Shown here in pieces: positions 33,718 through 42,234 of a stretch of DNA of 64,000 nucleotides. The translations under genes and the position numbers were made by a program. This stretch comes from JAWAAW01 sp964353335 (lineage in GTDB: Archaea > Nanobdellota > Nanobdellia > Woesearchaeales > ARS49), in contig CAYGVI010000003.1 of NCBI GenBank assembly GCA_964353335.1, positions 248,001-312,000 of the forward strand, read 5' to 3'. The notes beneath the pieces are model-generated. The model worked only from the letters and a program-made list of their open reading frames with translations, was not told the DNA's origin and did not search any database. The number at the start of each line of letters is the position of its first letter. Position 1 is the first letter of the stretch.

Positions 33718-34641
33718 TCATTGTTGAAGTGCAGGCAGTAGTTTCACCTGCGTTGTTTTGCTTGCAATGTAGCCGTAATCAAGCGCGACTGAGAGCGGGG
33801 CAGTGTATGTTCCAAGCCTTGAGTCAATCCCCTCTTCCACCCGGCAGATGACTTTTGTCTCGCCCTGCGGCTTTATCTTGACTGTCTGGGGCGCGCAGGT
33901 CATTGGGCTGTCAGAGAGAACTGCGCCTACAGAAACAACATTCCATCCTCCTTCTCCAAGGGACCGTCCTGAGCACGCGTCGCGGTAGAGCGGGGATGAT
34001 ACAATCTGTCCGCTTCCCTGGTTCTTGAGAGTGAGTGTGAATTCAGGTATTACCCTGCCTGGCATTTCATGCGGCATCATCCTCTGGTCAACTGTTGCGA
34101 CAGCGACAGGTGCGCCCTGCCCCTGCGGGAATGACTGCGCTTTTGCCGTGCAGACCTTGTCTGTTTTCTTTCCTGTTAGGTCTGTGTCTATGCATACTAT
34201 TATTGCAGCGTTGGTAACATAGGGATAGCAGGCATTGAATGTGATTGTGGTCGTGTAGCCCTGCAGTTGCGGCCCAAGCGCCTTTGTGGTGAATGGCAGG
34301 TTGACCTGCGTCTCCATTCCCTGCGGTATGAATTCTGACTTGCCCCTGACAATAAACCTGCCCTGCTGCTTGGGGGTGTAAAGGTATTGGGGCTCATAGC
34401 TGATTGAGAAAACCCCTTCGTCAACATCTGTTGCGCCGAGGTTTGAGAGTGTTGTGAGCATTGTGAACTTGCTGTTCTCATAAACTTCAGGCGGAGGGGA
34501 ATAAGGGGTGAAATAAATTTCAACTCCCTGGTTTCCCACTTTCACTTCAGGCAGCGACATTGTGCTTTTGCTCTGGAAAAGCCCGTACTGGCAGCCTGCG
34601 AGCAGGAGCATAATCATTGCCAGAGTGAGTGTTTTTTTCAT
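33718..34641 (-). CDS. Lipoprotein, paralogue 1 of a tandem triplet
   Basis: This 307-residue protein starts MKKTLTLAMIMLLLAGCQYG with the lipobox. Its GNQGVEIYFTPYSPPPEVYE and LSNLGATDVDEGVF segments align with the other triplet members, and so does QGAPVAVATVDQ. The domains look like Ig/CARDB-type beta sandwiches. It overlaps the next gene upstream by four bases, so it is translated with the membrane protein at 34638-36191. Confidence 0.7.
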   Translation of the reverse strand: MKKTLTLAMIMLLLAGCQYGLFQSKSTMSLPEVKVGNQGVEIYFTPYSPPPEVYENSKFTMLTTLSNLGATDVDEGVFSISYEPQYLYTPKQQGRFIVRGKSEFIPQGMETQVNLPFTTKALGPQLQGYTTTITFNACYPYVTNAAIIVCIDTDLTGKKTDKVCTAKAQSFPQGQGAPVAVATVDQRMMPHEMPGRVIPEFTLTLKNQGSGQIVSSPLYRDACSGRSLGEGGWNVVSVGAVLSDSPMTCAPQTVKIKPQGETKVICRVEEGIDSRLGTYTAPLSVALDYGYIASKTTQVKLLPALQQ

Positions 34642-36191
34642 ACCGTTGCCTGCGGTTGTGATTCCCGCACTGTTGCGCTTGTTGTGCGCTCAAGCCTGTA
34701 GCGGTATTGCACGCTTGCCTTGAAGTTCTGCACTCCAAGAGGCGCCTTGCCAAGCACTTTTTCAGAGTTTTCAATATCAATCGGGATGCGGAATGTCTTC
34801 ATTGTGAGGTTTTTGTAAATTGCCTTTGAAAGCTCTTCTGTTGTTAGCGCGTAAACCTTTACAAGGGTGTCATCGCATGTTGCGCGCTCTTCTTCAGCCA
34901 TGGCATCGCAGCTTGACTCAGTTATGCCAACACCTTCAATATTGGCAATCTTCAGCCCTGCAGGAATTATTATGAACACATTTGTTAGGTCAAGCACTTT
35001 TCCTTCCCACGCATTCTCAATTGTGAGCCCAAGGCTTGACAGCGGGTCTCCTGATGCTCCAATTGCAACAGGCTGCTGGCCGATTGACATTCCAATGCGC
35101 ACAGGCCCTGATGTGTAAATTGCAATGGGGCTCTTATCAGGGATGTTTGCAAGAGGGTCAACATTCTGCCGCCTGTACTCCTTCAGCCTTTCCATGTCAA
35201 TCATGTATGCCTTGAGGTATGCTCTTGTTGTGAATTCAAATTCAGACCTTAGCCTCAAGGTGTGGCTGCCTTTTGGAAGTACTCCCTTGTTCCATACACA
35301 GTCAATGTCATACTGGTCTGAAGTCAGGACTGAGAATGACTCTTTTGGGCGCACCATGCTTGCAGTGGTGTTTGAGTCTGCGTCGCACAGGATGTTTATG
35401 TTGAGCTCTTTGTCAATTGTTTCTGCTTTCATCGTGGCATATGCCATTACCGGAGTGTTGTCGTAAAATATTGGCTCAGAAGTCCTGAAGTTTTCAAGAT
35501 AAACCCCAAGCCTTTTCTTTGCTGCAGTGTCAACCTGGCCTGTGTAATAATCCCCTGTTGCCATTCTGTAAGAGCGGGTTGCTTCCTCTGCAAACATTGA
35601 TGTTGTTTTTTGACCGTAGGTTATCAGGTTTGTCCAGCCTTCCTGCGCTTTTTCCCAGGAATAGCTTAACACCATGCTCGGGCTCAGGCTGTTTGGCATT
35701 GGATAGCCGCTTTCCTGTGCGTATTGCTGGATGTTTGGGAAAAGCATGAACATGACTATGAAAAACCAGAGGATTGTGTAGCTGAGTGAGAACCAGGTTG
35801 GCGCTGCCTGGGTTGCGAATACGACTGCGAGCAGCCAGAATGGCGCGATTATCATCATTATTGCCGCGAGGTATTTTATTGCAGGGAAATAATTCGGGGC
35901 TATTGACCAAAGAGGGCCCCAGACATAGGCAATGAGCGCGATGATTACAAGGCTTTTTGTGCCGACATCCTTGAATGCCTCTAGCTTGTTTGCGATTAAA
36001 AAGACAACGCCATAAAAGAAAGCGAACCCGAGCCACAGCCCAGGGCTTCCAGAGTTTCCTCCAATCGGGAAAGGCAGTGTGCCATAGCGTACGAAACAGT
36101 CAAAAAAATGCAAAAGAATAACCAATCCCAGGAAACCTGTCAGTGACTTTCCTCCTGACAAAGGAGTTCCTGCGGGGGCAGGCATTTTCAC
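34638..36191 (-). CDS. Multi-pass membrane protein with large external domain
   Basis: This 517-residue protein has about five hydrophobic helices in the first 170 residues and then a long extracytoplasmic part with several beta-rich stretches and Cys residues. No domain family is recognised. The N-terminus MKMPAPAGTPLSGGKSLTGF is short and cytosolic. Both ends overlap neighbouring genes by four bases (36188 and 34641), making it the core of the surface operon. It may anchor the lipoproteins to the membrane. Confidence 0.65.
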   Translation of the reverse strand: MKMPAPAGTPLSGGKSLTGFLGLVILLHFFDCFVRYGTLPFPIGGNSGSPGLWLGFAFFYGVVFLIANKLEAFKDVGTKSLVIIALIAYVWGPLWSIAPNYFPAIKYLAAIMMIIAPFWLLAVVFATQAAPTWFSLSYTILWFFIVMFMLFPNIQQYAQESGYPMPNSLSPSMVLSYSWEKAQEGWTNLITYGQKTTSMFAEEATRSYRMATGDYYTGQVDTAAKKRLGVYLENFRTSEPIFYDNTPVMAYATMKAETIDKELNINILCDADSNTTASMVRPKESFSVLTSDQYDIDCVWNKGVLPKGSHTLRLRSEFEFTTRAYLKAYMIDMERLKEYRRQNVDPLANIPDKSPIAIYTSGPVRIGMSIGQQPVAIGASGDPLSSLGLTIENAWEGKVLDLTNVFIIIPAGLKIANIEGVGITESSCDAMAEEERATCDDTLVKVYALTTEELSKAIYKNLTMKTFRIPIDIENSEKVLGKAPLGVQNFKASVQYRYRLERTTSATVRESQPQATV

Positions 36192-37357
36192 TCCACCCGC
36201 ACATCAACGCTGATTATGTTGAGGTCAGCCATTGGTTCTATTCCGATGAAGTTGTTTCCGTCCCTGACCACTTCTGAGATGTCGCGCCCGAACTTGGGCG
36301 CTTTCTGCGAGAGCACATCAAGCCTTCCATTCACATTGGTCTGGGCTTCCTTCAGCTGCCCGTCATCCACAAACTCAATCTCAAGTATTGCGTGCGCCTT
36401 TCCTGTTACGATTGCGTTGAAGACTTCTGGCTTGATAAAGAAGAAATCAGAATATCCCTTTGTGGGCTTGACAAATGTCTTTATCTTTATCTGCTCTATG
36501 CGCGCATTGCCTGAAGCGAGCCTGAAGCCGAGAGTGTTCTTTCCTGCTGCAAAGTCCTCCTTGAAGAGGTCCTCGCGCCCTGGGTTTTCGCATACAGGGA
36601 CTGCAGAGTAAATCACTTTTCCATTAAGTGTTATGTCAAGCACTCCGACAGTGTTCTGGTCGCAAATAGGGTAGAATCCAAGGTATGCTGTCTCAATGTT
36701 CTGGTGCTCTGCTTCAGGGATGCTGAACGCGTTTGCCGCCTGCTGTTTCTTGAGGTCGGTTATTTCGCCGATTATCTTCACGTCCTCCATATTGTACTGG
36801 CGCTTGAATATGAGCCCAAAGCCCCACACCTGGAATTCAACAGAGTTTTCTGTCTTCAGCAATCCCCTTGGTATTGGTATTGGGTTTGGATTCTGCACAT
36901 TGATTGTATTCTCAAATACAGGAACACCATTGAATATTATTTTCAGCCTTCCACGCCTTATTGGCGTCTGGAATATGAGGAAGACATTGTCAACGCTTTC
37001 AAGGTCAGATATGTAGAAGCTGACATTCCTGAACTGCCTGCTGAACCATCCTTTCTTAATGATAAATGGCGGAGCGTCTGCCATTACTTTTGCCTGGCGT
37101 TCCTCTGAAAGCAAAATGTTTGGGATGACGTGCTGGAATTCTGTCTGGCCGACAAATGCCAGCCTGCCTGGCGCTCCCTTGAAGATTGTTTCGCCGCCTT
37201 CAGGAATTACCCCGGGCACGACTCCTTCCTGGTCTTCCTGCAGTAATTCCTTGCGCTCTGCCGGAGGGAGGAAAAGGATATAGAATATTATCAGGAGGGT
37301 GATAATGCCAACCAGTGTCGATGCTGCTGAACCGCTTGCCTGTCCGCGTTTTCTCAC
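36188..37357 (-). CDS. Pilin-like N-terminus membrane protein
   Basis: The 389-residue protein begins MRKRGQASGSAASTLVGIIT followed by a hydrophobic helix, the pattern of class III pilin-like leaders where cleavage follows Gly. External domains follow, with EFQVWGFGLIFKRQYN and other beta-rich parts resembling jelly-roll or CARDB folds. It is the first gene of the operon. GTG 37357 is chosen because GGTGA lies just upstream; in-frame codons run back to 37387. A TATA box at 37394-37406 fits. Confidence 0.6.
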   Translation of the reverse strand: MRKRGQASGSAASTLVGIITLLIIFYILFLPPAERKELLQEDQEGVVPGVIPEGGETIFKGAPGRLAFVGQTEFQHVIPNILLSEERQAKVMADAPPFIIKKGWFSRQFRNVSFYISDLESVDNVFLIFQTPIRRGRLKIIFNGVPVFENTINVQNPNPIPIPRGLLKTENSVEFQVWGFGLIFKRQYNMEDVKIIGEITDLKKQQAANAFSIPEAEHQNIETAYLGFYPICDQNTVGVLDITLNGKVIYSAVPVCENPGREDLFKEDFAAGKNTLGFRLASGNARIEQIKIKTFVKPTKGYSDFFFIKPEVFNAIVTGKAHAILEIEFVDDGQLKEAQTNVNGRLDVLSQKAPKFGRDISEVVRDGNNFIGIEPMADLNIISVDVRVE

Positions 37358-37479
37358 TTTATTCACCTTCTTTTTGTAAACAAGCAAATTCGTACATATA
37401 TAAATGTATTGCCCTGTTTTACCGCAACCTTTTTAAGCACCGTTCACTACTTTTTAGTTAGAATACAGGGGGATTTGGT

Positions 37480-37983
37480 ATGAAACCGCTTCGACTGCTT
37501 GCACTTGCAATTGTGATGGTTCTTTCAGCTTTCAGTGTTTCTGCGTATTATTATGCAGACGACTATTATGACAATTATTATCCTGCTTATGGCAATGATT
37601 ACAGCAGCTCATATTCGCGCTCCTCTAATTCAGAGAGTGTGAGCGTCCGCGAGTCAGAGAGTGAAAGGTCCTCAAGCTCCAGCTCAAGGTATTATCCAAG
37701 GCAGAGCACAAGTTATTCGCGCTCAAGGGATTTTTCATTCTCAAGAAGCTCTGAGTCAGAAAGCGAGAGCGCGAGTTATGATTCTGGCTACAATTATCCT
37801 TCAAGCCGTTATTATTATGATGGCATTGATTACCGCTATCCGTATTATGATGCAGGCACAAATTACGGCTATGATTACCGGCCGTTCTCAGACTATTATG
37901 AGTATGGGTACACAAGCCCATACTACAACAGGTACTCAGGTGTGGGCTCGTATTCAAAATATCCGCCATATGGCTATTACTGA
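37480..37983 (+). CDS. Secreted Tyr/Ser-rich low-complexity protein
   Basis: This 167-residue protein has a signal peptide (MKPLRLLALAIVMVLSAFSV, cleavage near ASAYYY) and then almost nothing but Tyr, Ser, Asp, Arg, Pro and Gly. Tyr-rich ends flank a Ser/Glu/Arg core (residues about 45-90). There is no Cys. The composition is like adhesive or fibre-forming surface proteins. The gene is directly followed by another secreted protein two bases after its stop, so they are co-expressed. Confidence 0.65.
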   Translation: MKPLRLLALAIVMVLSAFSVSAYYYADDYYDNYYPAYGNDYSSSYSRSSNSESVSVRESESERSSSSSSRYYPRQSTSYSRSRDFSFSRSSESESESASYDSGYNYPSSRYYYDGIDYRYPYYDAGTNYGYDYRPFSDYYEYGYTSPYYNRYSGVGSYSKYPPYGYY

Positions 37984-37985
37984 AA

Positions 37986-38618
37986 ATGAAAAAGCTCGCA
38001 TTGTTAGTACTTGTAGCAGTCCTGTCTATTGAGCTAGCATCAGCAAAAGTTTTCTTTTATGATGACGAAGTTGATTACAGGAGCAATGTCGGCTATGCAT
38101 TAAGCAATCCTTGGAAAGGCATTGACCTTGATGTTGTTGGCGACTTTGACAACTATAACTGCATCTCTGCTGATGACTACAACAGGCGTGCAAACTCAAA
38201 CTCCTATGATGCCAATGATGAGCTTAACGCGAGGACTGCATCATCAAGCGACCTGAAAAAAATTCGAAGAGCAGACCAGCTTGCAATCGCAGACGAAAAT
38301 CCTTATGATGGCATTGACCGAGATGACTTTGACAATTATAATGACTGGAACTGCTACACTCTCAAGGACTATAATTCTCTTGCAAGGCAAAATCCTTATG
38401 ACAGCAAGCGCGTTGTTGACTTCACTCACTTTGATGACATTTACGAAGTCCAGGAAATCGGCAAGTACAGGTATAACAATTTCTTCCAGCCAGACGACTT
38501 CAACAAGTTCAACCTGCAGTACACGCAGGCAAGGCAGCCATACTACGAGCCATATGATTACAGGGATTCTCCATACCCATTGTACGGTTATGGCATTGTG
38601 CGCCGTGAAGATTATTAA
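37986..38618 (+). CDS. Secreted Asp/Tyr-rich protein with internal repeat
   Basis: This 210-residue protein has a signal peptide (MKKLALLVLVAVLSIELASA). It carries two repeats: NPWKGIDLDVVGDFDNYNC at about 40 and NPYDGIDRDDFDNYNDWNC at about 102, each followed by DYN(R/S)-A-(R)N/QNPYD-type sequence. The high Asp content suggests metal binding. The C-terminal part is Tyr-rich like its neighbour. A surface role is likely, and the family is unknown. Confidence 0.65.
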   Translation: MKKLALLVLVAVLSIELASAKVFFYDDEVDYRSNVGYALSNPWKGIDLDVVGDFDNYNCISADDYNRRANSNSYDANDELNARTASSSDLKKIRRADQLAIADENPYDGIDRDDFDNYNDWNCYTLKDYNSLARQNPYDSKRVVDFTHFDDIYEVQEIGKYRYNNFFQPDDFNKFNLQYTQARQPYYEPYDYRDSPYPLYGYGIVRREDY

Positions 38619-38641
38619 ACCACCTTGTGTTCTTGCGTTTT

Positions 38642-39691
38642 ATGAAGCAGCTTGCATTAAAGCTCAAGCAGGGAGAGGCAAAAGTATTAGTTGAAAACCC
38701 AGATGACTTGTGGTTTCTCAACAATATTATTGACAAGGGAGACCAGATTAAGGGAAAGACACTGCGCAAGCTTAAGGTGAATGAAGAGGCTTCTGCTGAG
38801 AGAAAGAAAGTTTTTCTCGCCATACAGGTTGAGAAAGTTGAGTTCACAGCAACAGAGCTGAGGGTTGCAGGAAAAGTCACAGAAGGTCCTGAGGATGTTC
38901 CGAAAGGCAGCTATCACACTTTCTCAGTCGAGGTTGGAAGCACAATCACAATAATCAAGACTGAATGGCTCGGCTACCAGCTTGATTATCTCAAGGAAGC
39001 AACAACAGCAAAGGTGCCGAAGATTGTTCTTTGCGTTTTTGACCGCGAGGAGGCATTGTTTGCAAAGCTCACGCGCGACGGCTATGAGATGCTGACAACA
39101 ATCAAGGGCAAGGTCGCGAAGAAATCAGTTCCTGAAAAAGTAAAGGAAACATTTTACGAGAGCATTATTGAACAGCTTGAGCAGTATGACAAGCGGTTTG
39201 AGCTTGACAAAATAATAGTCGCGAGCCCTGCATTTTGGAAAGAGGACTTGTACAAGGTTCTTGGCAACCAGAAATTAAAGGAAAAAATAATCCAGGCAAC
39301 GTGCTCTGGTGTTGACGAAACAGCAATCGCAGAAGTCCTGAAAAGAAAAGAAACACAGGAAGCACTGCGACAGGAGCGTGTCAGCAGGGAAATGTCAATT
39401 GTTGAGGAATTGTTCAGCAAAATCGCAAAACAGGGTCCAGCAGCTTACGGCATGAAAGAAACAGCAATTGCCGCAGAAGCAGGCGCAGTGGAGCACTTGT
39501 TAGTCACAGACAAGATTATCCAAAAAGCGCGCGAAGCAGACAGGTTTGCAGCGCTTGACAAAATAATGAAGCAGGTTGACCGCGCCAAGGGAAAGGTGTG
39601 GATTGTCTCGACAGAGCACGAGGGCGGCAAGCGCCTGGAAGGGCTTGGCGGCATTGGAGCAATACTGAGATACAAGATGTCATGGGAATAG
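38642..39691 (+). CDS. pelA: mRNA surveillance protein Pelota
   Basis: This 349-residue protein is archaeal Pelota (Dom34), which rescues stalled ribosomes. The N-terminal Sm-like domain (about 1-125) has FLAIQVEKVEFTATELRVAG, the central domain has VLCVFDREEALFAKLTRDGY and the C-terminal domain ends VWIVSTEHEGGKRLEGLGGI. The length is typical. ATG 38642 (MKQLALKL) is used; the upstream in-frame ATG at 38627 adds five residues. It follows the two secreted-protein genes by 23 bases. Confidence 0.93.
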   Translation: MKQLALKLKQGEAKVLVENPDDLWFLNNIIDKGDQIKGKTLRKLKVNEEASAERKKVFLAIQVEKVEFTATELRVAGKVTEGPEDVPKGSYHTFSVEVGSTITIIKTEWLGYQLDYLKEATTAKVPKIVLCVFDREEALFAKLTRDGYEMLTTIKGKVAKKSVPEKVKETFYESIIEQLEQYDKRFELDKIIVASPAFWKEDLYKVLGNQKLKEKIIQATCSGVDETAIAEVLKRKETQEALRQERVSREMSIVEELFSKIAKQGPAAYGMKETAIAAEAGAVEHLLVTDKIIQKAREADRFAALDKIMKQVDRAKGKVWIVSTEHEGGKRLEGLGGIGAILRYKMSWE

Positions 39692-39852
39692 TGCATAATC
39701 TGATTCTCGACCACAACAATCATTATATACAAGCACCCCAAATTGAGTACTAGGGAGTAAATATCCCCCTTGTGCGGTGGTTAAAATCGTAACATTTTAA
39801 TACCCGCCTTGATTTACCCCAGTCACATAACAACAAAAGGGGGGAGGTAAGT
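39692..39852 (+). promoter_or_regulatory. Promoter and leader of the second trmB-like gene
   Basis: A TATA box lies at 39721-39730 (CATTATATAC). TACTAGGGAGTAA (39748-39760) follows at about the expected start of transcription. A long imperfect stem (39774-39787 with 39794-39807, loop CGTAAC) lies in the leader or acts as a second TATA. GGGGGGAGG just before the ATG is the ribosome-binding site. Confidence 0.5.
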
Positions 39853-40656
39853 ATGATTGTCAAAGAAGAATTTTTGAGCAAGCTCCGTCGATATTTCTCA
39901 TTGAACCTCTATGAGGTCAAGATTTGGACGGCGCTTCTTTCCCGTGGTGTTGCAACCGCAGGGGAGCTTTCTGACATTGCAAACGTTCCAAGGTCAAGGA
40001 GCTATGACGTCCTTGAGAGCCTTGAGCGCAAGGGATTTGTTATAATGAAGCTCGGCAAGCCAATCAAGTACATTGCGGTTCCACCGCAGGAAGTGCTTGA
40101 GCGTGTCAAGAAGAACATGAAAGAAGAGGCAGACGAAAAAGTCAAGCGCCTCGAGCAGCTCAAAACAACAGATGTCCTCAACGAGCTTAACCTGCTCCAC
40201 ACGCAGGGAATCGAGCTTATCGAGCCTGCAGACCTTTCAGGTTCGCTGCGCGGACGGCACAACCTCTACTCGCACCTCGAGCTTACCATCAGGAACGCCG
40301 AGAAGAGCGTGACCATAATGACAACCTCACAGGGCTTCCTCAGGAAAGTTGAAGGCCTGAAGCCGGTCTTTGAGAAGCTGAAGCGAAAGGGAGTCAAGGT
40401 CCGCATCGCAGCCCCGCTGACAAAGGAGACAAAGGATGCATTGAAGGACGTCTCTGAAGTCGCAGAGGTCAGGCACACTGATTCCAAGGCAAGGTTTGTC
40501 GTTGTTGACGGCAAAGACATCGTGTTCATGATTCTGGACGACAAGGAAGTCCACCCGACGTATGACGTCGGAATATGGGTCAACACGCCGTTCTTCGCGT
40601 CCGCAGTAGAGAACCTGTTCGACACTGCCTGGAAGAACATGAAGCCAGGCAAGTAA
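39853..40656 (+). CDS. TrmB-family transcription regulator, copy 2
   Basis: This 267-residue protein is the paralogue of the gene at 16935. Both share WTALLSRGVATAGELSDIAN and the wing residues, while the C-terminal regulatory halves differ clearly, so the two may compete for the same operator under different signals. The recognition helix PRSRSYDVLESLERKGFV is identical except for the last positions. It stands alone before pheS. A T-rich terminator follows. Confidence 0.85.
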   Translation: MIVKEEFLSKLRRYFSLNLYEVKIWTALLSRGVATAGELSDIANVPRSRSYDVLESLERKGFVIMKLGKPIKYIAVPPQEVLERVKKNMKEEADEKVKRLEQLKTTDVLNELNLLHTQGIELIEPADLSGSLRGRHNLYSHLELTIRNAEKSVTIMTTSQGFLRKVEGLKPVFEKLKRKGVKVRIAAPLTKETKDALKDVSEVAEVRHTDSKARFVVVDGKDIVFMILDDKEVHPTYDVGIWVNTPFFASAVENLFDTAWKNMKPGK

Positions 40657-40663
40657 ATGGGCG

Positions 40664-40683
40664 TGTTTTCTTTTTTTTTCTTG
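40664..40683 (+). terminator. T-rich terminator after the second trmB-like gene
   Basis: GTTTTCTTTTTTTTTCTTGC is a long T run, the typical archaeal termination signal. It lies eight bases after the stop and 18 bases before pheS, so pheS may depend on readthrough or its own weak promoter. Confidence 0.6.
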
Positions 40684-40701
40684 CAATTTTCCAGGTAGCA
40701 C

Positions 40702-42234
40702 ATGAACCTAGACAAGCTCGCACAAAGCTTGCACCCGCTGGAACGCAAGGTGCTTCCGGTACTGGATAAGCACACAACGGTTCCTGCGATATGCACGGCC
40801 ACAGGATTGAAAGATGTTGAGGTAGTCAGGGCTTTGCAGTGGCTTGAGAACCGCAAGGCAGTCAAGGTTGACATTTCTTCAAATGAGGTTGTTGTTCTGG
40901 ACAAGAATGGCGAGCTGTACAAAAAGCAGGGATTGCCAGAGCGCAGGTTCCTGCAGGCGCTTGGCGACAAGGAGCTTGGCGTTGACAAAATCTGCGACAA
41001 GGCAAAGCTTTCCCGCGACGAGCTTAACATCTGCCTCGGGCTGCTCAGGAGAAAGGCGCTTATCAACATTTCCCAGGACAAGGGGCTGAAGATAAAGCTC
41101 ACAGACCAGGGAAAGGCTGCGCTGAAAAAAGAATTCCTTGAGGAAGCATTCCTGATAAAGGATTTTCCGCTTCACGTGAACTCCCTTGCAGCAGAGGAAA
41201 AGGCAACACTGCAGGCATTGCGCCAGAGAAAGGCGATTGTGCGCGTTGACCAGCAGAAAACAAAGGCAGTCACCCTGCTTCCAATGGGCAGGCAGCTGCT
41301 CGAGCTTGGTGTCCGCGATGAAAAAATCATTGATTCACTTTCTCCGCAGATAATTTTGTCAGGCGAATGGAAGAAAAAGCCGATAAGGCGTTACGATGTA
41401 GCAATACAGGTTCCGAAGATTGCAGGCGGAAGAAGGCATTTTGTCAGCGACGCAATCAACAACATGAAGCAGATATGGCGGGAAATGGGATTCAGCGAGA
41501 TGACTGGCTCGATTGTTCAGTCAGCATTCTGGAACATGGATGCACTGTATATCCCGCAGGACCATCCCGCAAGGGAAATGCAGGACACTTTCTACTTGAA
41601 GAAGCCGAACAAGGCATTGCTGCCAAAGGAGTTTGTAAATGACATCAAGGCAGTGCACGAATACGGCGGAAAAACAGGAAGCACAGGCTGGCAGCAGCCC
41701 TGGAGCGAGGAAAAGGCAAAAGACCTCCTCCTGAGGACGCACAGCACAGTCCTCAGCGCTCAGGCAATCTCGCGCCTTACAGAGGCAGACCTTCCTGCAA
41801 AATTCTTCAGCGTTGTCAAAGTCTTCCGAAATGAAACCCTTGACTGGAAGCACTTATTTGAGTTCTACCAGGTTGAGGGAATTGTTATTGACCCAAAGGC
41901 AAACCTTTCAAATCTGCAGGGTTATCTTAAGGAATTTTTTGCAAAGCTCGGATTCAAGAACATCAGGCTCAGGCCGTCATATTTCCCATACACAGAGCCC
42001 TCAATGGAAGTTGATGTCTGGCATCCTGTAAGGAATGAGTGGGTTGAGCTTGGCGGCTCAGGAATTTTCCGCCCTGAAGTTGTTGAGCCATTGCTTGGAA
42101 AGGCAGTGCCTGTGCTTGCGTGGGGCTTGGGAATGGAGCGCATAATCACGGATTATTACAAAATCACAGACCTTCGCGATGTTTACAAGAATGATGTCCA
42201 GCAATTGCGCGAAGCAAAGCTCTTGGTGAAATAA
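40702..42234 (+). CDS. pheS: Phenylalanyl-tRNA synthetase alpha subunit
   Basis: This 510-residue protein charges tRNA-Phe with PheT. Winged-helix repeats fill the N-terminal part (about 1-200). The class II core has motif 2 near FSVVKVFRNETLDWKHLFEF and motif 3 in VLAWGLGMERIITDYYKI. The end of pheS and the ATG of pheT are adjacent (42234/42235), so the subunits are made together. Confidence 0.95.
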   Translation: MNLDKLAQSLHPLERKVLPVLDKHTTVPAICTATGLKDVEVVRALQWLENRKAVKVDISSNEVVVLDKNGELYKKQGLPERRFLQALGDKELGVDKICDKAKLSRDELNICLGLLRRKALINISQDKGLKIKLTDQGKAALKKEFLEEAFLIKDFPLHVNSLAAEEKATLQALRQRKAIVRVDQQKTKAVTLLPMGRQLLELGVRDEKIIDSLSPQIILSGEWKKKPIRRYDVAIQVPKIAGGRRHFVSDAINNMKQIWREMGFSEMTGSIVQSAFWNMDALYIPQDHPAREMQDTFYLKKPNKALLPKEFVNDIKAVHEYGGKTGSTGWQQPWSEEKAKDLLLRTHSTVLSAQAISRLTEADLPAKFFSVVKVFRNETLDWKHLFEFYQVEGIVIDPKANLSNLQGYLKEFFAKLGFKNIRLRPSYFPYTEPSMEVDVWHPVRNEWVELGGSGIFRPEVVEPLLGKAVPVLAWGLGMERIITDYYKITDLRDVYKNDVQQLREAKLLVK

